From Alkalihalobacterium elongatum (lineage in GTDB: Bacteria > Bacillota > Bacilli > Bacillales > Bacillaceae_F), in assembly GCF_019024285.1 (NCBI RefSeq), contig NZ_WMKZ01000001.1:248001-312000 (forward strand): DNA of 64,000 nt, written 5' to 3'. Below, piece after piece: positions 51,468-59,592 of the stretch. The translations under genes were made by a program, and so were the position numbers. Each line of letters opens with the position of its first letter. Position 1 is the first letter of the stretch. The notes beneath the pieces are model-generated. The model was not told the origin of the DNA. It did not search any database and worked only from the letters and a program-made list of their open reading frames with translations.

Positions 51468-51579
51468 GTAAACCCTCTCCCTGTTAAAAGGTTTTGTTAA
51501 TAACATATTAAGATTGTAAATTTACTATGTTTTATTTGTGCAATACGTTGTTTCTTGTTTTTTATTTTGTTATTTTTAT

Positions 51580-51598
51580 AATATCGTTTTTCGATATT
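51580..51598 (+). promoter_or_regulatory. Palindrome upstream of padR-chrA, probable operator
   Basis: AATATCG-TTTTT-CGATATT is a perfect 7-nt inverted repeat 29 nt before the PadR start. PadR-family repressors often bind AT-rich palindromes at their own promoters. Confidence 0.5.
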
Positions 51599-51626
51599 GG
51601 AATACAATAATGAAAGGGGTTTACGA

Positions 51627-51935
51627 TTGGAGGATAAAGTTTTAAGAAAGTTATTTCTAGGTTTTATTCAGATACATATTTTACATCATGCCAAAGAGCA
51701 TCCGATTTTCGGTTTGTGGATGTTAGAAGAGCTGAAAGAACACGGTTATAACATAAGTGCAGGTACATTATACCCTATCCTTCACAGCATGGAAAAGGAC
51801 GGCCTTCTATATAAAGAAGATCTGAAAGTTGAAGGGAAAATTCGCAAGTATTACTCAACGACTGAAAAAGGTGAAACCTTACTCGTTGAAGCAAGAAATA
51901 AAGCCTATGAGCTTTTCAAAGAAATTAAAGATTAA
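51627..51935 (+). CDS. PadR-family transcriptional regulator
   Basis: A 102-aa winged-helix protein with the PadR blocks LWMLEELKEHGYNISAGTLYPILHSMEKDGLL and YYSTTEKGE. I chose the TTG at 51627, which has AGGGG at 7 nt; an in-frame TTG at 51597 lacks a site. It is 14 nt upstream of chrA and likely senses chromate or a related stress to control it. Confidence 0.88.
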   Translation: MEDKVLRKLFLGFIQIHILHHAKEHPIFGLWMLEELKEHGYNISAGTLYPILHSMEKDGLLYKEDLKVEGKIRKYYSTTEKGETLLVEARNKAYELFKEIKD

Positions 51936-51949
51936 CAAGAGGTGCAAAG

Positions 51950-53143
51950 ATGTCTAATCAAAATGAAAATAAATTTAAATCCCTATTAGAAGTGTTGCTC
52001 GTCTCCACTCGACTAGGTTTCACTTCATTCGGCGGTCCAATTGCACATTTGGGCTATTTTTATGAAGAGTATGTTCGTAGAAGAAAATGGATGGATGAAA
52101 AAAGCTACGCTGACCTCGTAGCATTATGTCAGTTCCTACCAGGACCAGCAAGTAGCCAAGTAGGTATCGGAATTGGCGTCATGCGTGCTGGTTTACTCGG
52201 AGGAATATTAGCTTTTCTTGGCTTTACCCTTCCTTCCGTTATCGCCCTCATAGTATTTGCCGTTCTTCTCAATCAGTTAGGGTTTGCTGACTACGGATGG
52301 ATTCACGGGTTAAAAATTGTTGCGGTTGCCGTAGTAGCGCATGCAATTCTTGGGATGGCAAAGAATTTAACACCGGACTTACAACGACGAACGATTGCCT
52401 TATTTGCAATTGTTCTCACACTACTATGGCAAACGGCATTTACTCAAGTTGGAATAATTATCTTAGCTGGATTTGTCGGTTATTTATTATATAAACAACA
52501 AACAATCGATGATACTACATCTAGTTCAAAGTTTCCGATTTCTCGTCGCTTTGCTTATGGATGTTTAACGGTATTCTTTGGATTACTAATTCTTCTTCCG
52601 ATTCTACGAGAAGCTACAGCGATCAATTGGATTGCTATGTTTGATAGCTTTTACCGCTCTGGAGCACTTGTATTTGGTGGCGGCCATGTCGTCTTACCTT
52701 TACTAGAACGTGAATTTGTACCAACAGGTTGGTTAACAGAAGAACAATTTTTAGCTGGCTACGGTGCAGCACAAGCCGTACCAGGACCTTTATTTACATT
52801 CGCCGCTTACATCGGAGCCGTCATTAACGGCTGGCAAGGTGGGTTGTTAGCAACCATTGCAATTTTTTTACCTGCATTTCTACTCATTTTAGGAACACTG
52901 CCATTTTGGGACACATTGCGCCGCAATCCGAAAGTCAAAGGGGCATTAATGGGTGTTAATGCCGCAGTTGTCGGCATTTTAATCGCCGCCCTTTATCATC
53001 CGATTTGGACGAGTTCGATTTTATCAGCTGTTGATTTTGCATTTGCTGCCGTCCTATTTAGCATGTTAGTGTTTTGGAAACTGCCTCCTTGGGTCATTGT
53101 ATTAACTGGAGCATTCGGCGGTTTTCTATTATCTTTACTATAA
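51950..53143 (+). CDS. chrA: Chromate transporter, ChrA family, long form
   Basis: A 397-aa, two-domain CHR protein. Each half begins with the CHR signature: STRLGFTSFGGPIAHLGYF in the first and SGALVFGGGHVVLPLL in the second, each followed by FLPGPAS- or AVPGPLF-type motifs. It exports chromate by coupling to the proton gradient. GAGGTG precedes the ATG. A strong terminator follows. Confidence 0.93.
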   Translation: MSNQNENKFKSLLEVLLVSTRLGFTSFGGPIAHLGYFYEEYVRRRKWMDEKSYADLVALCQFLPGPASSQVGIGIGVMRAGLLGGILAFLGFTLPSVIALIVFAVLLNQLGFADYGWIHGLKIVAVAVVAHAILGMAKNLTPDLQRRTIALFAIVLTLLWQTAFTQVGIIILAGFVGYLLYKQQTIDDTTSSSKFPISRRFAYGCLTVFFGLLILLPILREATAINWIAMFDSFYRSGALVFGGGHVVLPLLEREFVPTGWLTEEQFLAGYGAAQAVPGPLFTFAAYIGAVINGWQGGLLATIAIFLPAFLLILGTLPFWDTLRRNPKVKGALMGVNAAVVGILIAALYHPIWTSSILSAVDFAFAAVLFSMLVFWKLPPWVIVLTGAFGGFLLSLL

Positions 53144-53147
53144 GTGC

Positions 53148-53184
53148 AAAAAAGTGAGGCCAATTCGATTAGCCTCACTTTTTT
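53148..53184. terminator. Bidirectional terminator
   Basis: AAAAAGTGAGGC pairs with GCCTCACTTTTT, with A- and T-runs on both sides, between convergent chrA and the antiporter gene. Confidence 0.88.
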
Positions 53185-53190
53185 AAAACA

Positions 53191-54678
53191 TTATAGATCT
53201 GTTGGTTCTTCTAGTTTTAAATTCAACAATTTTGTTAATGCTGATTTACTTTCCCTAGACGTTAAAATATAAAGAATGTCCCCTGATCTAATTTTAGTTC
53301 GTCCACGTGGGGTAATTAACTCTGCATCACGTATAACCGCATTGATTAAAACCTTCTTTGGAAACTCAATTTCCATAATTCTTTTACCGTTAATTAGATG
53401 ATTTTCATTTACTTCAAATTCAATAATTTCTGCATTTGCTTTTCCAATCGAAACAAGCTCTAAAGAATGCGGTGAGTTAGCTTTTGGTGGACCCGTTAAC
53501 TTTAACTTTTCTGCCATATAAGCAATCGATGAACCTTGCACAAGTGCAGATGTTAATACCACTGCAAAAACAACATTGAAAAACATTTGACTGTTTTCTA
53601 ATCCCGCAATCATCGGAAATGTTGCTAAAACAATTGGTACCGCTCCCCGTAAACCTGCCCAAGATAAGAATACTTTTTCTCTCCAACTATATTTCATCCC
53701 AATCGTCGAGATAAATACAGCTACTGGCCTTGCAACTACAATCAATATAACGGATATTAACAATCCTTTTAGTAAAATGAAGTCATTAAAAAGTTGACTA
53801 GGGAAAATGAGTAAACCTAAAATCACAAACATTAAGATCTGCATCATCCATGCAAACCCTTCATTAAATCGGAAAATCGACTGTCGATACGTTATTTCTG
53901 AGTTTCCAATTACAAGTGCTGCAACATATACTGCTAAAAGACCGCTAGCGCCGATAAGTGCAGTTACACTATACGTCAATAAAGCAAAGGCTAAAGCAAA
54001 GACAGGGTACAACCCACTTGAATCTAAGTTAATGCGATTGATCGCATAAGTGGCAAGCCTGCCAAAGCCTAACCCAATGAGTAAGCCTATCCCCATTTGC
54101 CATAAGAATGATCCTACTAATAATAAATAATTGGGTTCGTCTGCAAGTATGAGTTGTATAAAGGAAAGGGTTAAAAATACCGCCATTGGATCATTAGTTC
54201 CAGACTCTGCCTCTAGTGTTGCTCCCATCCTCGCTTTGATGTTCTGCCCTTTTAAAACTGCAAATACAGCTGCAGCATCAGTAGAGCCAACAATCGCACC
54301 GAATAACAAAGCTTCTAGCCACGATACATCCAATACGAGTTTTGCTGCACCTGCTACAACAACTGTAGTGATGATAACACCTAATGTGGCTAAAGATAAC
54401 GACGGAATTGCTACCCGTTTAACAGTTGGCCATTTTGTTTGTAAACCCCCTTCAAACAAAATAATTACTAATGCTAAAATACCAATCAACTGAGCAAGCT
54501 TAGCATTATCAAAATAAATTAAGCCAAGACCATCACTACCTGCAATCATTCCAACTAATATGAAAAGTACAAGAGCGGGTACACCAATTCTTGTTGAAAA
54601 TTTGGTCGTTAGTACCCCAATAATTAGTAAAAGCGACCCCAGCAAGATGAAGTAATCTATATTAAAAGTACCTCCCAT
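53191..54678 (-). CDS. K+/H+ antiporter, CPA1 family with TrkA_C domain (CvrA/NhaP2-like)
   Basis: A 495-aa protein: about twelve membrane helices (residues 8-385), then a cytoplasmic TrkA_C regulatory domain (about 405-490). The conserved ESGTNDP motif, holding the transport Asp pair, is present, as is the GSTDAAAVFAVL segment. It exchanges K+ or Na+ for protons for pH and potassium homeostasis. The nearest ribosome site is GAGGAG 12 nt before the ATG, a wide spacing. Confidence 0.9.
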   Translation of the reverse strand: MGGTFNIDYFILLGSLLLIIGVLTTKFSTRIGVPALVLFILVGMIAGSDGLGLIYFDNAKLAQLIGILALVIILFEGGLQTKWPTVKRVAIPSLSLATLGVIITTVVVAGAAKLVLDVSWLEALLFGAIVGSTDAAAVFAVLKGQNIKARMGATLEAESGTNDPMAVFLTLSFIQLILADEPNYLLLVGSFLWQMGIGLLIGLGFGRLATYAINRINLDSSGLYPVFALAFALLTYSVTALIGASGLLAVYVAALVIGNSEITYRQSIFRFNEGFAWMMQILMFVILGLLIFPSQLFNDFILLKGLLISVILIVVARPVAVFISTIGMKYSWREKVFLSWAGLRGAVPIVLATFPMIAGLENSQMFFNVVFAVVLTSALVQGSSIAYMAEKLKLTGPPKANSPHSLELVSIGKANAEIIEFEVNENHLINGKRIMEIEFPKKVLINAVIRDAELITPRGRTKIRSGDILYILTSRESKSALTKLLNLKLEEPTDL

Positions 54679-54705
54679 TGCTTCATTTTTCTCCTCTCTA
54701 TCTAT

Positions 54706-55266
54706 CTACAAATTAACATCAATTTGAATTTTCTTATTTACTTCGTTTTTTTCAATTCCTAAATATTTATACGTTTCTGATGGAGTCGAATGGTTAAAAT
54801 GTTTTTGTAATAGTGATATAGCTACTCCTCGTTTATATGCATGATATCCAAATGTCTTCCTTAGTGTATGTGTACCAATTTTTTGGTTCAGGCCTGCCAA
54901 TCTTGCGACATGATTAATAATTCGATATGCTTGTTGCCTAGTTATCGGCTGGTCCCCTTTTTGGGATTTAAAAAGATAGTCGTCCTCTTTAAGTTGAAAA
55001 CTTTCAGCGTGAATTTCTAACGCTGATTTTACTTTGTTATTAAAATAAATATATCTCTTTTTTTTATCATTAAATTCGTAGTATTCTTTAACAACATTTT
55101 CATTTGTGAAAACATCTTTGACTTTTAGTCTTAATAATTCAGATACCCTTAACCCAGTATTAATACCCACTACAAAAAATAAATAGTCTCTTTTTGAATG
55201 ATTGAGTAAAATTTGTTTCATTTCCCCGATCTTCGATTTATCTTTTATCGCCTCTACGTATTCCAT
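54706..55266 (-). CDS. Short tyrosine recombinase/integrase, 186 aa
   Basis: The catalytic domain of a lambda-integrase-type recombinase: R40 (NTGLRVSELL), H133-x2-R136 (HTLRKTF), a following His (QKHFNHS) and the Tyr near residue 166-168 (TYKYLG). The N-terminal SAM-like core-binding domain is missing, so it is shorter than normal integrases (about 300 aa). Related short forms exist in Bacillus genomes outside prophages. No phage or element genes flank it. The start follows GGGGG at 5 nt. An 11-bp inverted repeat lies directly upstream. Confidence 0.83.
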   Translation of the reverse strand: MEYVEAIKDKSKIGEMKQILLNHSKRDYLFFVVGINTGLRVSELLRLKVKDVFTNENVVKEYYEFNDKKKRYIYFNNKVKSALEIHAESFQLKEDDYLFKSQKGDQPITRQQAYRIINHVARLAGLNQKIGTHTLRKTFGYHAYKRGVAISLLQKHFNHSTPSETYKYLGIEKNEVNKKIQIDVNL

Positions 55267-55284
55267 CGAAACCCCCAAAGAAAT

Positions 55285-55324
55285 ATGTTACATAACATTA
55301 TTTTAACACACTCTTATGTAACAT
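55285..55324. repeat. 11-bp inverted repeat upstream of the recombinase gene
   Basis: ATGTTACATAA (55285-55295) and its exact complement TTATGTAACAT (55314-55324) are 18 nt apart; a third TAACA..TGTTA palindrome follows to about 55332. They cover the likely promoter of the recombinase gene and may be an operator or recombinase binding arms. The 18-nt spacing is too long for a simple crossover core (6-8 nt). Confidence 0.6.
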
Positions 55325-55422
55325 ACGTTGTTATACACTCATTTTCTTAACAAGCAATAGTACTTTATTGATAATATAAGAGTAAGCACATATACTAATT
55401 ATAAAAAATAGTTGGTGTACTG

Positions 55423-55749
55423 ATGAAAATCAAACTTCTATTCCTTTTTATTTTTATATTCAGCTTTATTCTTTCCACTTCTAAAATTGATTTACATGCA
55501 GAAACAAATGGTGATCCTTTAATCGTTGTTATACCAAGTTCATCAGACTTAAATACTAGTTGTTTCGGGAGTCCATTTTCATTAAAAGGAATCGTGCCAT
55601 ACTATTCAATTACTCCAATTTATATTTTGTATGCTCTACCAGGTAAATATCTATTTCAAACGACGATTGAAAAAATAAAAACAATAGTGAATTTACTTAC
55701 TATCAAATTTCAAAGTACATTCATCCTTCAGTGGTCTTATGACTCATAA
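55423..55749 (+). CDS. Small exported protein, 108 aa
   Basis: It has a signal peptide (MKIKLLFLFIFIFSFILSTS), then GDPLIVVIPSSSDLNTSCFG and a second hydrophobic stretch. Family not recognised. The ribosome binding site is weak (GGTG at 5 nt). It stands 29 nt before a small membrane ORF that may be in the same transcript. Confidence 0.5.
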   Translation: MKIKLLFLFIFIFSFILSTSKIDLHAETNGDPLIVVIPSSSDLNTSCFGSPFSLKGIVPYYSITPIYILYALPGKYLFQTTIEKIKTIVNLLTIKFQSTFILQWSYDS

Positions 55750-55778
55750 ATTAGAAGAAACTGAAGGAGATGTTAATA

Positions 55779-55916
55779 ATGGAATCCAATAAAAGAGCGA
55801 AGTTACCACCTGAAATTAGAGACTCAATTATGAGCGTAGTTATATCTATTGTTTTAATGACGATCGTGTTTTTATTTGCTCATTTTGTATTAGGGATGGA
55901 AGTTTTCCCTGACTAA
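55779..55916 (+). CDS. Small single-helix membrane protein, 45 aa
   Basis: ATG at 55779 has AAGGAG at 9 nt. The product has a charged head (MESNKRAKLPPEIRDS) and one membrane helix (IMSVVISIVLMTIVFLFAHF), ending GMEVFPD. A hairpin terminator follows. Size and shape recall small accessory subunits of respiratory or transport complexes, but no family is certain. Confidence 0.62.
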   Translation: MESNKRAKLPPEIRDSIMSVVISIVLMTIVFLFAHFVLGMEVFPD

Positions 55917-55924
55917 ATTCTATA

Positions 55925-55964
55925 AAGATGTCCCTGGAACCACAATGGATCAGGGGCATTTTCC
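55925..55964 (+). terminator. Hairpin terminator
   Basis: ATGTCCCTG (55928-55936) pairs with CAGGGGCAT (55951-55959), with TTTT following. It ends the transcript of the 45-aa gene and separates it from the transporter gene. Confidence 0.75.
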
Positions 55965-56038
55965 TATTCAAGCCTGAACTCGAACAATATGATAAAATGG
56001 GGATACAAAAATATGAGAAGTTGGTGCAAATAACCTCA

Positions 56039-56980
56039 ATGAGCTTATTTGAAAAATTATATTCACTGGTCATTATTTTAGCGGTCGTTATCGGGGTGTT
56101 ATTAGGACAACTTGCTGTTGTAAGAGAAAACGCCGAGGTATTCATTGTTCCGTTACTTGTTGCAATGCTTTACATAACTTTTTTACAACTACCTGTAGAA
56201 AATATAAGAATATCTTTTAAAAACATCAAATTTACCTCTCTCTCCTTGTTGATTAATTTTATTTGGGTACCGATCCTCGCTTGGTTACTTGCTTTAGCTT
56301 TCTTATCGAACCATCCTGCTTTGTATATCGGATTTATTATGTTGATGGTCACACCATGTACCGATTGGTATTTGATTTTTACGAGCATTGCAAGAGGAAA
56401 CGTAGCGCTCTCGACTGCAATCTTACCGTTAAATTTAGTTTTCCAAATCCTGTTACTGCCTGTTTATCTCCTCCTATTTGGTGGTACAACCGGTGTTGTT
56501 GAGTGGTCTTTCTTATTAAAAAGCGTGCTACTCATTTTACTCATCCCTTTTGTAGGAGCTATACTAACAAAGGTACTGTTGCGAAAAAGACACCATATGA
56601 AAGAAACTCTATTCTCTTACATTAGCTTATTACCGATGATTTTTCTAAGTCTTGCAATCGTTGCTATGTTCTCTGCTCACGGTCAATTGCTATTTAGTCA
56701 TTTCGATTTACTGTGGAAAATTACGCTTCCAATCCTATGCTTTTTTGTTGTTAATTTTATAATTGGTCAAAAGATCGGCAAGCTCATGAAGCTGTGTTAT
56801 GCAGATCGAGCAAGCCTAAGCCTGACAACACTTGCCCGAAACTCTCCTATTGCGTTAGCCATCGCCATGACAGCCTTCCCAGATGAACCGTTGATTGCTC
56901 TTACTTTGGTCATTGGACCTTTATTAGAGCTACCTATTTTAGCGCTTATTTCTCAAGTTCTTTTAATGGGAAGGAAATAA
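56039..56980 (+). CDS. ACR3/BASS-like transporter
   Basis: A 313-aa protein with about ten membrane helices. The block MLMVTPCTDWYLIFTSIARGNVALST resembles the ACR3 arsenite exporter's conserved Cys region in the bile acid:sodium symporter superfamily. Arsenite export is possible, but no ars genes are adjacent, and members also carry other solutes. The start is uncertain; the ATG at 56039 lacks a good ribosome site, and GTG at 56024 is another choice. Confidence 0.75.
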   Translation: MSLFEKLYSLVIILAVVIGVLLGQLAVVRENAEVFIVPLLVAMLYITFLQLPVENIRISFKNIKFTSLSLLINFIWVPILAWLLALAFLSNHPALYIGFIMLMVTPCTDWYLIFTSIARGNVALSTAILPLNLVFQILLLPVYLLLFGGTTGVVEWSFLLKSVLLILLIPFVGAILTKVLLRKRHHMKETLFSYISLLPMIFLSLAIVAMFSAHGQLLFSHFDLLWKITLPILCFFVVNFIIGQKIGKLMKLCYADRASLSLTTLARNSPIALAIAMTAFPDEPLIALTLVIGPLLELPILALISQVLLMGRK

Positions 56981-57012
56981 ACAGACTCAATAATTCAATT
57001 TCTTAATAATAG

Positions 57013-57042
57013 AAAAATCCAGTCTAGAGTGACTGGATTTTT
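57013..57042. terminator. Bidirectional terminator
   Basis: AAAAATCCAGTC pairs perfectly with GACTGGATTTTT between convergent genes. Confidence 0.88.
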
Positions 57043-57051
57043 AATAATTTT

Positions 57052-57780
57052 CTATTTACTGAACTTTTCATTGACTAATTCATTCAATACATGGTTTATT
57101 CCTACCGTTCGTTCAACATCTAAAACGAAAGCGATTCCCTTCCCTGGCTCATCTAAATGGGCTTCTTTCATAATCATCGTTAAAACATCGTCTGTTTTTT
57201 TACGATCAATTAAAGTAAGGACAATTTCTTTTTCAGGTTCAATTAATATATTAAAAAACTTAGCTTGCTCGTGAATTCCTGTCCCACGGCCCGTTAAGAT
57301 CGTTCCTCCTTCTGCACCAGCTTTTTTTGATGCTTCTACTACTTTGTCGGAATCACCCTTGTTTATTATCGTAACGATTAGTTCATAATGGATATTTTGT
57401 TCTGGCATTGGTATATTCCTCTCTTCCTCTGGTACTGTATGGCTTTCAACAGGTACATTTAATAAGTGACAAATTCCACCTACTTGCTTTAAATCAATTA
57501 CCATTCCTAAACCTTTTCCAGGTTCATTAATTTTGCAATCATTAATAATCGTTTTCACTACAGTGTCCATTATGTTAGTCGATGCAAGAGTTAATATTAC
57601 CTCCTTCTCTGGCTCTACTGGTATACCTAAAAAAGTTTTATTTTCATGAATTCCTGTACCTTTCCCAAGTAGGATTGTACCTCCTTCTGCACCAGCTTTT
57701 TTAGTCGCTTTAACAATATTTTTTGCTTGTCCTTTTTTAACTACCGTGATCATTAATTTATGCTTCAGATTTAACTTCAT
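57052..57780 (-). CDS. Tandem PII-like protein (two GlnB-type domains)
   Basis: A 242-aa protein made of two similar halves (about residues 5-110 and 130-235). Each has a KKAGAEGGTIL(L/T)G(K/R)GTGIHE block, where the T-loop base lies, and an EPGKG(L/I) block, the nucleotide-binding B-loop position. Normal PII proteins are single 110-aa domains that trimerise. The tandem form is encoded with two DUF1538 membrane proteins; PII-like proteins often sit beside the transporters they control. The ATG at 57780 overlaps the DUF1538 gene by 23 nt. Confidence 0.87.
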   Translation of the reverse strand: MKLNLKHKLMITVVKKGQAKNIVKATKKAGAEGGTILLGKGTGIHENKTFLGIPVEPEKEVILTLASTNIMDTVVKTIINDCKINEPGKGLGMVIDLKQVGGICHLLNVPVESHTVPEEERNIPMPEQNIHYELIVTIINKGDSDKVVEASKKAGAEGGTILTGRGTGIHEQAKFFNILIEPEKEIVLTLIDRKKTDDVLTMIMKEAHLDEPGKGIAFVLDVERTVGINHVLNELVNEKFSK

Positions 57781-58507
57781 CTTTACTTTTACCTCCTTTA
57801 CGCTCATACAACACACCTAATATTAATACCGATAAGATCGGTGATAACGCAACGAGTGCAATCATACCAAACCCATCAATAAGCGGGTCCCTTCCTTCAA
57901 TGGCAGATGCTACTCCAACAGCAATGGCTAAAATAAAAGTAACCGTCATAGGTCCAGTCGCAACCCCACCAGAGTCAAAGGCAATAGAGGTAAACGTCTT
58001 CGAAGAAAAGAACATCATAATAATAACAATTAAATAACCTGGTATAACAAAATACCATAATGGAATTCCAACTAAAATGCGAACCATTGAAACAGCAATA
58101 GAAACAGCAACTCCGATCGAAAGGGTGTAGAGCATAACCTTCTGTGAAATATATCCACCAGAAACCTTTTCAACTTCATGGTTTAGTATCCGTACAGCAG
58201 GTTCTGCGAATGTAGCAACAAAGCCTAGTACAAAGCCTATCGGTATAAGCACCCAATTATACGATAAACTGCCTAATGTTTCGCCAATTAACTCGCCAGC
58301 TGGAAAAAAACCAACATGAACTCCTTGTAAAAATAGGGCTAGTCCAAAAAAAGAAAGAATAAAACCTTTTCCGATATTAATGATCTTCTGTTTCTCGAGT
58401 TTTAGAAAGAAAAACTGAAAAATAAGGAAGAAGATAATCAGTGGCAGTAAAGCGAACGTTACTTCGAGTAATACATGACCAAAGCCTTCGAAAATATTAA
58501 TTTTCAT
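57758..58507 (-). CDS. DUF1538 membrane protein, second copy
   Basis: A 249-aa protein with about seven membrane helices. The blocks GFVATFAEPAVRIL and FDSGGVATGPMTVTFILAIAVGVA are the DUF1538 signature. It overlaps the first DUF1538 gene in ATGA. The pair probably forms a two-subunit or pseudo-symmetric channel under control of the PII-like protein. Substrate unknown. Confidence 0.87.
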   Translation of the reverse strand: MKINIFEGFGHVLLEVTFALLPLIIFFLIFQFFFLKLEKQKIINIGKGFILSFFGLALFLQGVHVGFFPAGELIGETLGSLSYNWVLIPIGFVLGFVATFAEPAVRILNHEVEKVSGGYISQKVMLYTLSIGVAVSIAVSMVRILVGIPLWYFVIPGYLIVIIMMFFSSKTFTSIAFDSGGVATGPMTVTFILAIAVGVASAIEGRDPLIDGFGMIALVALSPILSVLILGVLYERKGGKSKDEVKSEA

Positions 58508-59196
58508 CCGTAAATCACCCCTAATAACAAGACAGCTAAGATCGGCCCAATCGATGCAAGCGCAACTAATCCAAAGCTATCACTAGAAGACGTCTTACCC
58601 CTTAATACAGAAGCGACCCCTACTCCGAGGGCTAAAATAAACGGGACGGTCATAGGCCCTGTTGTAACCCCGCCCGCATCAAACGATATAGGGATAAAAT
58701 GAGCTGGAGTAAAAGCTGCTAATAAAAATACTAGACCGTAGCCGCCTAAGAGCAACCACTTTATTGAAAAGTTAAAGACGATTCGTAACATCGCTAATGC
58801 TACAAAAATTCCCACACCAAGTGCTACCGAATATACCAATATATTTCTTGATATTTCACCGTTAGATACTTGATCGATTTGCAAGGCAAGCACTCGAACA
58901 TCTGGTTCTGCAACGGTTACGACAAAACCTAATAAAAATCCAAAGAATAGAATTAAGCCAATTTTCTTAGTTTTTGGTAATGCTGAACCTACCATTTCGC
59001 CTACTGGTAGTAATCCGATATGTACACCTAATAAAAATAACATTAGTCCTAAGCTTACCATGACAACCCCTGCTAGGAATTGAAAAAATACTTCCATCGG
59101 CAGCCAAATCAACGTAAATTGTAAAACAACAATAACGAGTGTAATGGGTAAAATAGCATAGACAACTTCTTTTACCGTATCTCTTATATCCTGCAT
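58504..59196 (-). CDS. DUF1538 membrane protein, first copy
   Basis: A 230-aa relative of the preceding gene, with matching blocks GFVVTVAEPDVRVL and FDAGGVTTGPMTVPFILALGVGVA. It starts the three-gene operon; GAGGGGAG precedes the ATG. Asp and Glu in the AEPDVR motif, inside the membrane, might bind a cation. I see no promoter consensus I can be sure of upstream. Confidence 0.87.
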   Translation of the reverse strand: MQDIRDTVKEVVYAILPITLVIVVLQFTLIWLPMEVFFQFLAGVVMVSLGLMLFLLGVHIGLLPVGEMVGSALPKTKKIGLILFFGFLLGFVVTVAEPDVRVLALQIDQVSNGEISRNILVYSVALGVGIFVALAMLRIVFNFSIKWLLLGGYGLVFLLAAFTPAHFIPISFDAGGVTTGPMTVPFILALGVGVASVLRGKTSSSDSFGLVALASIGPILAVLLLGVIYG

Positions 59197-59431
59197 TTAG
59201 TTCTCCCCTCGTTCAATTTTAACTTAGTAGTTCTTTGTTAAATTCTGTTTATTTATATAAAATACCTTTTTTATTATAAATGAAACTTATCAACAAAAAT
59301 AAAGCAAAAAATAATTTAATCTGACAATACAATGAAATCCCATTATTAACTGTTTTCTTATTCATTGTTGTAACTGGAGCTTCTAACACTAGTTTAAAAC
59401 AGCATTGTAAATATTAACCATAAAATTTTAG

Positions 59432-59460
59432 TTTACTTTCTATAAGAAGGATGATATATT
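59432..59460 (+). promoter_or_regulatory. Promoter of the candidate small RNA
   Basis: TTTACT (59432-59437) and TATATT (59455-59460) are 17 nt apart, which places the start of transcription near 59467, exactly where the folded region begins. The part before it, 59197-59431, shows no supported gene. Confidence 0.55.
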
Positions 59461-59466
59461 AATAAA

Positions 59467-59585
59467 GCGATGAGCTCATTGTGTAAGTCGATAAACACGC
59501 CATTTGGTAATGCACTATGTGGAGTGCAGTTTATCGCCTCAATACGCGAAGACGATGTCCATTGGACATCGTCTTCTTTTATTTT
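59467..59585 (+). ncRNA. Candidate free-standing structured small RNA, about 118 nt
   Basis: The region can fold as nested helices: GCG (59467-59469) with CGC (59545-59547), TGAG (59471-59474) with CTCA (59538-59541), CGATAAAC (59489-59496) with GTTTATCG (59529-59536), and inside these TGCACT (59511-59516) with AGTGCA (59523-59528). It ends with a 13-bp perfect terminator stem (59548-59560 / 59564-59576) and a T-run. A 17-nt-spaced promoter precedes it. The next gene is convergent, so this is not a leader of a downstream gene. I recognise no known RNA family. Confidence 0.6.
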
Positions 59586-59592
59586 AATTCTA

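Noticed and set aside
55285-55324. Recombination crossover site of the short integrase
   Set aside because: The arms are 18 nt apart instead of 6-8 nt, and only one copy is seen, so a crossover site cannot be claimed; kept as an inverted repeat.
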